64,000 nt of DNA from Ruegeria arenilitoris. Lineage in GTDB: Bacteria; Pseudomonadota; Alphaproteobacteria; Rhodobacterales; Rhodobacteraceae. Each line of letters begins with the position of its first letter. The stretch's first letter is position 1. The translations under genes were made by a program, and so were the position numbers. The stretch lies in the NCBI RefSeq assembly GCF_013030265.1, contig NZ_WPZQ01000005.1, forward strand, positions 124,001-188,000, in the 5' to 3' direction. The notes beneath the pieces are model-generated. The model had not been told where the DNA came from. It ran no database searches and saw nothing but the letters and a program-made list of their open reading frames with translations. Positions 16,736-24,719 of this stretch are shown here, in pieces.

Positions 16736-17752
16736 ATGAGCACAACCGTAAAACTGACACCCGAAGAAATCCGGGACCTGTCCCTGAAGGTTCTGTCGCA
16801 TTCGGGCTATGGCCCTGACCATGCAGCCGCAATTGCGGAAATGCTGACCACCTGTCAGTTGGATGATTGTCAGTCCCATGGCCTGTTCCGCCTCTTCATG
16901 TGCGCCCAGACCATGCAGGCAGGCAAGATCGACGGCCATGCAGAACCGGTTCTGGAACCTTCTGATAATGCGATTGTTCGGGTGGATGCTCAGGGTGGCA
17001 TGTCGCTGCTTGCATTTCAGAAAGCGCTGCCCGTTCTGATCGAGAAAACCCGCGCGCACGGTATAGCCGCCATGGCAATCAATCGGTGCTTTCACTTCTC
17101 GGCGCTCTGGCCCGAGGTTGAAAGCCTGTCCTCTGCCGGACTGGCGGCAATGGCCATGGTGCCAAGTCACTCGTGGGTCGCCCCAGCGGGTGGTACGCGG
17201 GGCAGTCTGGGCACCAATCCGCTGGCATTCAGCTGGCCACGCATGGGCAAAGACCCGTTTACCTTCGACTTTGCCACCAGCGCCTTTGCCCGTGGCGAGA
17301 TCGAGCTTTACAAACGGGCGGGCAAACCTCTGCCCGAGGGTGTTGCAATCGACAAAGATGGCAACCCGACAACCGATCCGCAGGCGGCGATGGATGGCGC
17401 AATGCTGACATTCGGCAGCTATAAGGGCTCTGCCCTATCGATCATGATCGAGCTTCTGGCCGGCCCGTTGATTGATGATCTGACCAGCCTTGAAAGCATG
17501 GAATTCGCCGAAGGAACGGGCGGTGCGCCGTATCACGGCGAAATTATCATCGCCTTTGACCCCAACCAGTTCAGCGGCGGAAAGGCCGAGGCCAATGATG
17601 CCCGTGCCGAACGCCTGTTTGCTGATATTCTGGATCAGGGCGCTCGCCTGCCCTCACAACGGCGTTTTGCGGCCCGCGCCCAAAACCATCAGCGCGGCTA
17701 TGCGGAAATTCCAGAGCAGCTACACACCGATTTGCTGGCGTTGTTGGTCTAA
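16736..17752 (+). CDS. Delta1-pyrroline-2-carboxylate reductase family (Ldh2/malate-lactate dehydrogenase type)
   Basis: NAD(P)H-dependent oxidoreductase of 338 aa in the DpkA/LhpI-like branch. Family signatures include DDCQSHGLFRL, GTRGSLGTNPLAFSWPR and FDFATSAFARGEIELYKR. In hydroxyproline catabolism such enzymes reduce delta1-pyrroline-2-carboxylate, the product of trans-3-hydroxy-L-proline dehydration, to L-proline. The ATG at 16736 follows GGGGATGGGAC. A dehydratase-like proline racemase homologue lies next to it on the other strand, which fits this role. Malate/lactate dehydrogenase activity is the alternative reading. Confidence 0.82.
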   Translation: MSTTVKLTPEEIRDLSLKVLSHSGYGPDHAAAIAEMLTTCQLDDCQSHGLFRLFMCAQTMQAGKIDGHAEPVLEPSDNAIVRVDAQGGMSLLAFQKALPVLIEKTRAHGIAAMAINRCFHFSALWPEVESLSSAGLAAMAMVPSHSWVAPAGGTRGSLGTNPLAFSWPRMGKDPFTFDFATSAFARGEIELYKRAGKPLPEGVAIDKDGNPTTDPQAAMDGAMLTFGSYKGSALSIMIELLAGPLIDDLTSLESMEFAEGTGGAPYHGEIIIAFDPNQFSGGKAEANDARAERLFADILDQGARLPSQRRFAARAQNHQRGYAEIPEQLHTDLLALLV

Positions 17753-17757
17753 AGCTA

Positions 17758-17843
17758 TTGGGGAATACACAGTACTTTCTGTACCGCCAATGTCCCAAGA
17801 GTGCGAAGCTCGGCAGGGTATTGGCGGTTCAAGGTTTCCCCAA
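17758..17843. repeat. Nested inverted repeats between two convergent genes
   Basis: Two perfect inverted repeats share one structure: outer TTGGGGAA (17758-17765) / TTCCCCAA (17836-17843) and inner ACCGCCAAT (17783-17791) / ATTGGCGGT (17820-17828). Small hairpins ACAG-TACTTT-CTGT and GAG-TGCGAAG-CTC sit in the gaps. It fills almost all of the 94 bp between the reductase and the dehydratase-like gene, whose 3' ends face each other. A two-way terminator is the simple reading. Confidence 0.6.
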
Positions 17844-17846
17844 AAA

Positions 17847-18869
17847 CTAAGCCCCCCAGGTATCGCTGAGGCGATATCCGCCGGGCCAGGGATCATCCGG
17901 ATCCAGCATGTGTTGATGTATTCCTGTAATCCAGGCACGCCCTGATATCTCGGGCGTAATGGCGGCGCGCCCGTTCAGGTCATGCTGGGCCACGATACGG
18001 CACCGAAACTCGCTGTCGATGATCGAACGTGCATGATACTGATCCTCTGCACTCATCTGGCCTTTGGCCAGCAAGACTGCCATCCGGGCCGAGGCACCGG
18101 TTCCGCAAGGGGATCGGTCAAGCTTGCCAGGTTTGATCGCGACGGTGTTTCGACCCGTAAGGATATCGCCCTGCCGGCTAAGCGGCCCAGCGATCTGGCA
18201 AAAGGATATGTGGTTCCAGTCCTCGGTAGGGTGGCTGAACCCGAGTTGCTCATTGGCGGCATCCGTGATGCGTGCTCCGTGACGCGCCAGGTCTCCACCT
18301 TCGTCCGGGGTCAGTGCAAAACCCAGATCTTCGGCATCGACAATAACGAAACTGTCTCCGCCAAAGCTCGTGTCGACGCGCAAAGTGCCGATCCCTTCAA
18401 CTTCGATCATTGCATCCAGCTTGTCAGCAAAGCTTGGGACATTGTGCACAAAGATGCGCTCGGCCTTTCCGTTTCGGCACTCGGCCCGCACCCGAACCAA
18501 CCCGCCCGGAGCCTCGAGCGTCAGGTGGGTTTCAGGTTCAGTCATCGGCAAGATCCCACCATCCAGCAAAACCGTTGAAACACATATCGAGTTAGAACCG
18601 GACATGGGGGGTGTATCTTCCGGCTCCATGATGATGAATGCGGCGTCTGCTTCGGGGTTCTTGGGTGGAACCAACAGGTTAACATGGCGAAATACACCAC
18701 CGCGCGGCTCGTTCAGAACGAAATTTCGCAAAACCTGATCGCTTTCGATAAAGGACCGCTGATCCCAGACCGTCTCACCCGGCGGCGGGTTTACACCGCC
18801 CACAATCACATCGCCAACTTCACCCTCTGCATGGGCTGAAATCACATGAATGGTTTTGCTGCTGCGCAT
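17847..18869 (-). CDS. Proline racemase family protein, probable trans-3-hydroxy-L-proline dehydratase
   Basis: Proline racemase-fold enzyme of 340 aa. The sequence strongly resembles trans-3-hydroxyproline dehydratases ([48 protein letters not shown] at the end). The two catalytic positions are Ser90 (in MSGSNS) and Cys255 (in DRSPCGTG), rather than Cys/Cys (racemase/epimerase) or a Thr at the second site as in some dehydratases. It could therefore have dehydratase, epimerase or mixed activity. It is the last gene of the operon that starts with the DapA-like gene; AAGGAAAG precedes its ATG. Confidence 0.82.
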   Translation of the reverse strand: MRSSKTIHVISAHAEGEVGDVIVGGVNPPPGETVWDQRSFIESDQVLRNFVLNEPRGGVFRHVNLLVPPKNPEADAAFIIMEPEDTPPMSGSNSICVSTVLLDGGILPMTEPETHLTLEAPGGLVRVRAECRNGKAERIFVHNVPSFADKLDAMIEVEGIGTLRVDTSFGGDSFVIVDAEDLGFALTPDEGGDLARHGARITDAANEQLGFSHPTEDWNHISFCQIAGPLSRQGDILTGRNTVAIKPGKLDRSPCGTGASARMAVLLAKGQMSAEDQYHARSIIDSEFRCRIVAQHDLNGRAAITPEISGRAWITGIHQHMLDPDDPWPGGYRLSDTWGA

Positions 18870-18878
18870 GAGCTTTCC

Positions 18879-20120
18879 TTAAAATCTGTTGGCCGAAAAC
18901 GGATCGAGAGGGATGGCAGGCGTCTGGCCTTCAACAATTGCCGAAATCAGTTCGGCTGTGCCCGCCGATTGGGTCAGCCCCAGATGGCCATGCCCGAATG
19001 CATAGACCAGTCCGGCTGACTTGGAGGAGCGGCCGATAACAGGCAGGCTATCAGGCAAGGATGGCCGGAAACCCATCCATTGCGTTCCGCCATCGGTATT
19101 GAGACCGGGCAGAAACTGACTGGCCATCTGCAAAAGGACATCCGCGCGCTTGTAATTTGGCGGCAGTTTGAGGCCGCCCAGTTCAACTGCACCGCCTATC
19201 CGCACCCCGCCGTTGATACGGCTGGCAACAAATCCATGAGCCGGGAAGGTCAGATGGGTCCGCAGGTCAAATGCCCCTTCAGGCAGGGTCGTATTGTAAC
19301 CACGCTCGGTTTCCAGCGGTATGTTGTCCCCAACTGTTGTGGCGAGCTGATGTGACCATGCACCCGCCGCGACAATCACCTGAGAGCATTCGGTTGATCC
19401 ATCTCGTGATACAACCCGCAGCCGTTCACCTGTGACCTCCAGCGCGCGAACGTCTTGTCGTTCAATTGTCCCGCCAAGCCCCTCGAACACTTGCGCCAGA
19501 TGCTGAACCCAGCGTTTAGGGTCGGTCGTGTTCATCCAGCCCGGAGTATACCCGGCGTGGGTGAACCGCGGGCTTAGGCCCGGCTGAATCTCGGCAATGG
19601 CCTCAGGGCTTTCCAGCAGGTCGAACGCGACGCCATTTCTGCGTCGCAACTCCCAACTGGGCAGGCTGTCGCGAAATTCGGCATCGGATTCATATAGCTG
19701 CATTTGCCCATCGCGCTGCATCATCGCCTCGCCATCGACATACGCTATTTGTCGATCCAAAGCCGCGCGAGAATGTTCCATCAACGCTGCCTGATTGCCG
19801 ACCGATTGCTCATAGCGATCCAGGCTGCTGGCTTGCCAGAAACGCAGCATCCAAGGCGCGATCTTCAACGCATAGGCAGGCGGTATAGAAAGCGGCCCAA
19901 GCGGGTCCAGCAACCATTTTGGCGCCCTGCGCATGATGCCCGGCTTTGCCAATGGTTCGATTTCTGCAAAGGCGAAGGCACCGGCATTTCCTGCCGATGC
20001 TTCTGCGGCCACCCCTTTGCGGTCCAATACCCGGACCGAATTGCCTTTGCGTTGCAATTCCAGCGCGATGCTAATGCCGATGACACCGGCGCCAATGACA
20101 ATGACCGGCTCTTGCGTCAC
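18879..20120 (-). CDS. FAD-dependent D-amino acid dehydrogenase, probable D-hydroxyproline dehydrogenase
   Basis: DadA-like flavoprotein of 413 aa with the N-terminal FAD-binding motif VIGAGVIGIS (8-17) and the C-terminal FRPSLPDSLPVIGRSS and FGHGHLGLTQSAGTAELI motifs typical of D-amino acid dehydrogenases. In the hydroxyproline pathway it would oxidise cis-4-hydroxy-D-proline to delta1-pyrroline-4-hydroxy-2-carboxylate, passing electrons to the quinone pool. The start overlaps the stop of the upstream epimerase gene by 4 bp. Its place between epimerase and dehydratase supports the assignment. Confidence 0.87.
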   Translation of the reverse strand: MTQEPVIVIGAGVIGISIALELQRKGNSVRVLDRKGVAAEASAGNAGAFAFAEIEPLAKPGIMRRAPKWLLDPLGPLSIPPAYALKIAPWMLRFWQASSLDRYEQSVGNQAALMEHSRAALDRQIAYVDGEAMMQRDGQMQLYESDAEFRDSLPSWELRRRNGVAFDLLESPEAIAEIQPGLSPRFTHAGYTPGWMNTTDPKRWVQHLAQVFEGLGGTIERQDVRALEVTGERLRVVSRDGSTECSQVIVAAGAWSHQLATTVGDNIPLETERGYNTTLPEGAFDLRTHLTFPAHGFVASRINGGVRIGGAVELGGLKLPPNYKRADVLLQMASQFLPGLNTDGGTQWMGFRPSLPDSLPVIGRSSKSAGLVYAFGHGHLGLTQSAGTAELISAIVEGQTPAIPLDPFSANRF

Positions 20121-21049
20121 GTCTCGATCCCGTCCCGGAACGGATCCTGCCCATCAAAGATCAGCTTGGCCTCGGCCATGACATAGGCCTGCCCGGTAAT
20201 CGAGGGGATCACCCCTCCGTTCGGACCCGGCTGATAGGACAGGCGATAGGAACTTCCAATAACGCTTTCCTGTACAATTTCCTCCCCCGCCGCCAGGCGT
20301 CCATCCGCTGCCAGACAAGCCAGTCGCGCCGAGCTGCCGGTGCCGCAGGGGGAGCGGTCATAATTGTCATCCGGACACAAAACAAAGTTACGGCTATGCA
20401 CGTCTGCATTTGGTGAAATGCCCTGAAAGATCACGTGATCAATGGGTTCACCCTGTTCACCACCCACGCCCTGTGCGATCGAAGCCTCGCGGATTGCGAC
20501 GGTCATGTCGGTCAATGCGCGGATATTGTTGGCATCTACCGGGATGGGGCTTGGATCAACAATAAAGAACCAGTTGCCACCATAGGCCACATCGCCTGTC
20601 ACTTCGCCGTATTCGGGAACGTCAATGGTCACGGACTGATGGACACGGCGGCTTTCGATATTGGTCACGGTCACGGTGTTGGGATCGTGCAATTCGATCG
20701 TCACCACCCCTGCGGGGGTTTCAATCCGGTGCGTCCCAACGCCGATCCGGCCCAAATGCGCCAACGTCACGGCCAGCCCAATCGTCCCATGACCACACAT
20801 GCCCAGAACCGCATCGACGTCAAAGTAGATCACGCCGGTCACACAGGTCGGATCAACCGGCTTAACGAGCAATGCAGCCACCATGGCAGGCTGGCCGCGC
20901 GGCTCCAACATCACTGAACGATAGAAGCTTTCATGCTCAGTCGCCAACCGGTGCGCGCGCTCAGATAAAGGGCCTGCGCCCAGATCAGGGGCTCCGTCCA
21001 GGATAACCCGGGTTGGCTCGCCGCCGGTATGGCTGTCGATCACATGCAT
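20117..21049 (-). CDS. 4-hydroxyproline 2-epimerase (proline racemase family)
   Basis: Cofactor-independent epimerase of 310 aa converting trans-4-hydroxy-L-proline to cis-4-hydroxy-D-proline. Both catalytic cysteines are present: Cys85 in MCGHGT and Cys235 in [28 protein letters not shown] at the N-terminus and the length fit the 4HypE branch better than true proline racemase. It overlaps the DapA-like gene by 10 bp and the dehydrogenase gene by 4 bp, so the three steps of the trans-4-hydroxyproline pathway are tightly coupled. Confidence 0.92.
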   Translation of the reverse strand: MHVIDSHTGGEPTRVILDGAPDLGAGPLSERAHRLATEHESFYRSVMLEPRGQPAMVAALLVKPVDPTCVTGVIYFDVDAVLGMCGHGTIGLAVTLAHLGRIGVGTHRIETPAGVVTIELHDPNTVTVTNIESRRVHQSVTIDVPEYGEVTGDVAYGGNWFFIVDPSPIPVDANNIRALTDMTVAIREASIAQGVGGEQGEPIDHVIFQGISPNADVHSRNFVLCPDDNYDRSPCGTGSSARLACLAADGRLAAGEEIVQESVIGSSYRLSYQPGPNGGVIPSITGQAYVMAEAKLIFDGQDPFRDGIET

Positions 21050-21999
21050 TCAGCGATTACTCCGCCCTGCTCGGACCAATCCGCAAACCAGTTACGGAAC
21101 AAGGTGTATTGCTGTTCGCAATAGTTGCGCTGCGCATCGGTCAGCTCGTCGGTTTCGTTAAAGTGCAGACTGTATTCCTGCTCACCGTTCAGCACTAGAA
21201 GATGCTTGTAATACAGCACCAGATCCGGACCTTCGTCAAAGCTGGACAGCACGTGAATAGCTTCGGTCAGCTCTTGTGCACGCAGGCGTGCCTCGGCATG
21301 ACCCGATGCTGCCTTTTGCGACAAAGCCGCAAGCAACAGGGCCTCGCGCGGCAGTGCCGTTCCGATCCCGGTGATCGAGCCGGTCGCACCGCAATTGACA
21401 AACCCATGATAAACCTCTGTGTCCACCCCAACCATCAGCGTGACCTGATCATCCTGGCTGGTGATGTTTTCGGCCGCATAGCGCAGGTCATCCTTCCCCC
21501 CAAACTCCTTGAAACCAACAAGATTGGAGTGCTCTGCCCGAAGAGCAAAAAACAGATCAGCCCGCGTTGCAAAGCCATAGTAAGGGCTATTGTAGATAAT
21601 CGCAGGTACATCCGGAGCGGCCGTCAGGATGGCCTTGAAATGGTTCTTTTGTGCCGTGGGTGAACTACCGCGCGACAGCACCCGCGGGATGACCATCAAA
21701 CCAGCTGCGCCCATCTTCTGCGCGTGGGCCGCGTGCGCCACAGCTGACTTTGTATTGATCGCCCCGGTTCCGACAACTACGGGCAGACCTGCACCGATCA
21801 ACCGCTCGACACCTTCCATCCGCTGGGCATCCGTCAGCAAGGGCCAGTCACCCATCGAGCCGCAATAGACCACCGCCGACATTCCGGCATCGATCATTTC
21901 CTGACCCTTACGGACAAGCGCATCGAAGTCCGGCTCGCGATTCGCTGTACAGGGGGTCATGAGGGCAGGCATCGTGCCGGTAAAAACATCTGATTGCAT
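21040..21999 (-). CDS. DapA-family protein, probable delta1-pyrroline-4-hydroxy-2-carboxylate deaminase
   Basis: Dihydrodipicolinate synthase-fold enzyme of 319 aa. The Schiff-base lysine is Lys164 (VGFKEFGG) and the conserved Tyr is Tyr136 (IIYNSPYYG). In hydroxyproline catabolism this family deaminates delta1-pyrroline-4-hydroxy-2-carboxylate to 2-oxoglutarate semialdehyde. The neighbours (epimerase, D-amino acid dehydrogenase) make this role likely. The semialdehyde dehydrogenase for the last step is not in the window. First gene of the operon; AAAGGATAA precedes the ATG and a candidate GntR operator lies about 75 bp upstream. Confidence 0.87.
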   Translation of the reverse strand: MQSDVFTGTMPALMTPCTANREPDFDALVRKGQEMIDAGMSAVVYCGSMGDWPLLTDAQRMEGVERLIGAGLPVVVGTGAINTKSAVAHAAHAQKMGAAGLMVIPRVLSRGSSPTAQKNHFKAILTAAPDVPAIIYNSPYYGFATRADLFFALRAEHSNLVGFKEFGGKDDLRYAAENITSQDDQVTLMVGVDTEVYHGFVNCGATGSITGIGTALPREALLLAALSQKAASGHAEARLRAQELTEAIHVLSSFDEGPDLVLYYKHLLVLNGEQEYSLHFNETDELTDAQRNYCEQQYTLFRNWFADWSEQGGVIAECM

Positions 22000-22071
22000 T
22001 GGGCTTATCCTTTAAAGAATGGCCGGGGCCAGGCTTGATCCGAGGTTCATTGCATAAGGGCTTAGCGGATA

Positions 22072-22086
22072 TTGGATACAAAATCC
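22072..22086. promoter_or_regulatory. Candidate operator of the GntR regulator (copy 2)
   Basis: TTGGATACAAAATCC with inverted repeat GGAT-ACAAA-ATCC, 73 bp upstream of the DapA-like gene. It shares TTGGATACAAA and ATCC with the element at 16622-16637 in front of the GntR gene. Confidence 0.6.
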
Positions 22087-22163
22087 ACATCATTTATGCC
22101 GCCACCCTCAACCACACGAATTTAGACATTGAACCCCGCAGGCTTTCTGGCACCTATGGCGTC

Positions 22164-22673
22164 ATGTCTTTGAGAAAAGCCCATAAGTCAGACGCGTCCA
22201 GCATCGCCGCCATTTCAATTGAAGTGTGGATTGGAACCTATCTGAAACATGGCGTCAGCGGATTTTTTGCCGACTATGCACTGAACGAATTCACAACTGC
22301 AAAAACCGAAGCGCTCATTTCAAACCCGGATGAGTTCATTCTGGTTTCCGAGAACAAAGACGGCATCGATGGCTTCATTCGTGTTTCCACAGCAAGCAAA
22401 TCCCCTGTGGCGGGTTGCTCTCAGATGGAAATCGCGACTTTCTACGTTCAGCCTCGCCACCATGGCAAAGGCATCGGCGGCCTTCTGTTGGACGCAGCCC
22501 TGCGATACTGCCAAGAACAATCAGCCGAGTCAGTCTGGCTGACAACAAATGCTGAGAATGACCCAGCCATCGCCTTTTATCTCGCGCGAGGTTTCGAGCA
22601 GATCGGTGAAACCCATTTCCGTATCGAGGAACAAGGGTATCTGAACAACGTGTATCTTTATCGCCTGCCGTGA
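22164..22673 (+). CDS. GNAT family N-acetyltransferase
   Basis: Cytoplasmic acetyltransferase of 169 aa. It shows the acetyl-CoA loop (YVQPRHHGKGIGGLLLDAA, the Q/RxxGxG/A motif), then VWLTTNAENDPAIAFYLARGFEQIGETHF, the typical GNAT motif B. The ATG at 22164 gives the usual short N-terminus; an in-frame extension upstream would overlap the GntR operator region. The acceptor substrate is unknown. It stands alone and is convergent with the sugar ATPase gene. Confidence 0.85.
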   Translation: MSLRKAHKSDASSIAAISIEVWIGTYLKHGVSGFFADYALNEFTTAKTEALISNPDEFILVSENKDGIDGFIRVSTASKSPVAGCSQMEIATFYVQPRHHGKGIGGLLLDAALRYCQEQSAESVWLTTNAENDPAIAFYLARGFEQIGETHFRIEEQGYLNNVYLYRLP

Positions 22674-22685
22674 ACCCGTGTAGGC

Positions 22686-22705
22686 GTTTCAACCGGCGGT
22701 GAAAC
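22686..22705. terminator. Hairpin between convergent genes
   Basis: Stem GTTTCA / TGAAAC with 8-nt loop in the 52 bp between the acetyltransferase gene and the ABC ATPase gene. Short stem, no T-run. Confidence 0.35.
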
Positions 22706-22725
22706 TACAGGTCTTCAGGTCACTA

Positions 22726-23784
22726 TCACCGCAGTCGTTGTCCGCTTTCCGGATCAAACAGCATTGCCCGCTCAGGACGCACTGAAATACCGATCCGTTC
22801 ACCTTGTGCACTGCGCTGATCATCCCGCTCTTCCACGATCATCTTGTCGCCGTTCGAAGCGATCAGATAGGTGTAGGACACCCCGCCAAGCGCCTCGGTC
22901 AGATCAACAGTGCAGGTGTCGCCTGCGCGATCCACCTGAATGTGTTCAGGGCGAATGCCCAGCGTTACCTTCGTTGCACCTGCTGGCACAGACGAGGTTA
23001 CGGGGATCGCATCCGTCAGCGCCGGATGCCGCACCATCCCGTCGACGATGTCACAATCAAGAAAGTTCATCGAAGGAGACCCGATGAAACCCGCCACAAA
23101 TTGGTTATCCGGATCGCGATACAGATCCATCGGCGCACCGACTTGCTCGATCCGCCCATCACGCAGCACAACGATCTTATCAGCCATGGTCATCGCCTCG
23201 ACCTGATCGTGGGTCACATAGATCATGGTCGCACCGATTTCCTGATGCAGACGCGCAATTTCAACCCTCATTTCAACCCGCAGCTCTGCGTCGAGGTTCG
23301 ATAGGGGTTCGTCAAACAGGAAAACTTCCGGCCCGCGAACGATCGCGCGGCCGATGGCAACGCGCTGGCGCTGACCACCTGACAGGGCTTTGGGTTTACG
23401 TTTGAGATACGGGCCCAGTTTCAGAATTTCGGACGCTTCCTGAACCTTTGTGTCGATCTCTGCCTTGGGCACACCATTCATGCGCAGACCAAAACCCATA
23501 TTCTCGGCAACACTCATATGCGGATAGAGCGCGTAGGTCTGGAACACCATCGCAACGCCGCGCTTGGCGGGATCGACATGCGTGACCTCGCGTTGACCTA
23601 TGTGAATTTCACCCTCGGTGGTTTCTTCCAACCCGGCGATCATTCGCAGCAATGTTGACTTACCACATCCCGAAGGTCCGACGAACACGCAGAATTCGCC
23701 ATCTTCGACCTGCAGGTCCACGCCGTGAATAACCTGTGTCTGGCCATAGCGCTTGATTGCGCCATTCAGAGTAACGCCCGTCAT
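22726..23784 (-). CDS. Sugar ABC transporter ATP-binding protein (UgpC/MalK type)
   Basis: ATPase subunit of 352 aa for a CUT1-type sugar importer. Walker A GPSGCGKST, Q-loop FQTYALYPHM, signature LSGGQRQRVA, Walker B VFLFDEPLSNLD, H-loop VTHDQ, followed by the C-terminal regulatory OB-like domain (GIRPEHI, SVRPERAMLF). It lies behind the IclR gene with a 4-bp overlap, while the matching binding protein and permeases are on the divergent strand, so the whole importer is split over two divergent transcripts. Confidence 0.93.
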   Translation of the reverse strand: MTGVTLNGAIKRYGQTQVIHGVDLQVEDGEFCVFVGPSGCGKSTLLRMIAGLEETTEGEIHIGQREVTHVDPAKRGVAMVFQTYALYPHMSVAENMGFGLRMNGVPKAEIDTKVQEASEILKLGPYLKRKPKALSGGQRQRVAIGRAIVRGPEVFLFDEPLSNLDAELRVEMRVEIARLHQEIGATMIYVTHDQVEAMTMADKIVVLRDGRIEQVGAPMDLYRDPDNQFVAGFIGSPSMNFLDCDIVDGMVRHPALTDAIPVTSSVPAGATKVTLGIRPEHIQVDRAGDTCTVDLTEALGGVSYTYLIASNGDKMIVEERDDQRSAQGERIGISVRPERAMLFDPESGQRLR

Positions 23785-24575
23785 GATGCTTGCATCCTGT
23801 TCTCGCGGCTTTCAGGAAACCGCCATGCTTGTGCTTCGGCCCCAATCCGTTCGGCGGCCTGCCGAACGCGCGGAACCCATTTTTCCAATTGATCAAAGCC
23901 CATCCGCTCGGTCGAACCGGTCACGGAAATCGCCCCCAGCATCCGTCCACCAGAGGTCAGGATCGGACAGGCGATACAGATGATGCCGGGCTCATGCTCT
24001 TCATCATCAACCGCATAGCCGCGGTTGCGGATCAGCTCCAAATCAGCCCGCAAAGCGTCCGCAGACGTAAGCGTGTGATCTGTGAAGCGGTGAAAGCTCT
24101 GCAATGAAATTGCCTTTTGCAGCCTGTCTTCATCCAGATAGGCCAGCATGGCCTTACCTACGCCTGTGCAATAGGCCGGACCGACTTTGCCAGCTTCGGA
24201 GTACATCTCGACCGGGTTCTTGGCGTTGCGCTTGTCCACATACAGAACCTGGCTTGCATCAAGCTGCGCCAAATGCACGGTTTCACCAGTTTCAACGCTG
24301 AGCATATCCAATATGGGCCGTGCGATCGGCGCCAGTGAGCTTTGGGTCCAGGCCGAATGCGCCAATCGGACAAGTCGCAATCCCGGCGAATAGGTTTGCC
24401 GGTCAGGATCATATGAAAGCATACCCTGATTGGTCAGGGATTGCAGAAATCTGTACAGGGACGCCTTTGGGAAATCGCTGCTGTCCAACAGCTCTCCAAA
24501 CCGGACGGGCCGCTGAAACGCGGCTACCTGTTCAAGCACGTCACATGCCTTACCTATTGTTCCGTCACCAGCCAC
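23781..24575 (-). CDS. IclR-family transcriptional regulator of the galactoside locus
   Basis: Regulator of 264 aa with an N-terminal winged helix (IGKACDVLEQVAAFQRPVRFGELL, KASLYRFLQSLTNQGML) and the IclR effector-binding domain (ETVHLAQLD, GVGKAMLAYLDE, ISVTGSTERM). It is divergent from the sugar-binding protein gene, with about 145 bp between the start codons, and co-transcribed with the ATPase. Control of the galactoside import and degradation operon is the natural inference. Confidence 0.9.
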   Translation of the reverse strand: MAGDGTIGKACDVLEQVAAFQRPVRFGELLDSSDFPKASLYRFLQSLTNQGMLSYDPDRQTYSPGLRLVRLAHSAWTQSSLAPIARPILDMLSVETGETVHLAQLDASQVLYVDKRNAKNPVEMYSEAGKVGPAYCTGVGKAMLAYLDEDRLQKAISLQSFHRFTDHTLTSADALRADLELIRNRGYAVDDEEHEPGIICIACPILTSGGRMLGAISVTGSTERMGFDQLEKWVPRVRQAAERIGAEAQAWRFPESRENRMQAS

Positions 24576-24625
24576 GGGTGCCCGATCTCCTCCACTTATA
24601 CCCTCGCATCCTCCTCACGAGAGTA

Positions 24626-24692
24626 TTGACAACGCTAACCGATTCGATGTGTAGTTTTCAATATATAAAACTTGGTTTCACTATTTGGAACC
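24626..24692 (+). promoter_or_regulatory. Promoter and candidate IclR operator of the galactoside operon
   Basis: A consensus -35 box TTGACA (24626-24631) is followed after 18 bp by TGTAGT as a weak -10. Further down, the imperfect palindrome GGTTTCACTATTTGGAACC (24674-24692) resembles IclR-type operators and would sit downstream of the transcription start, a blocking position. The binding protein start codon is 28 bp further on. Confidence 0.45.
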
Positions 24693-24719
24693 TCTAAATG
24701 GAAGCTAAGGGAGGAAACC

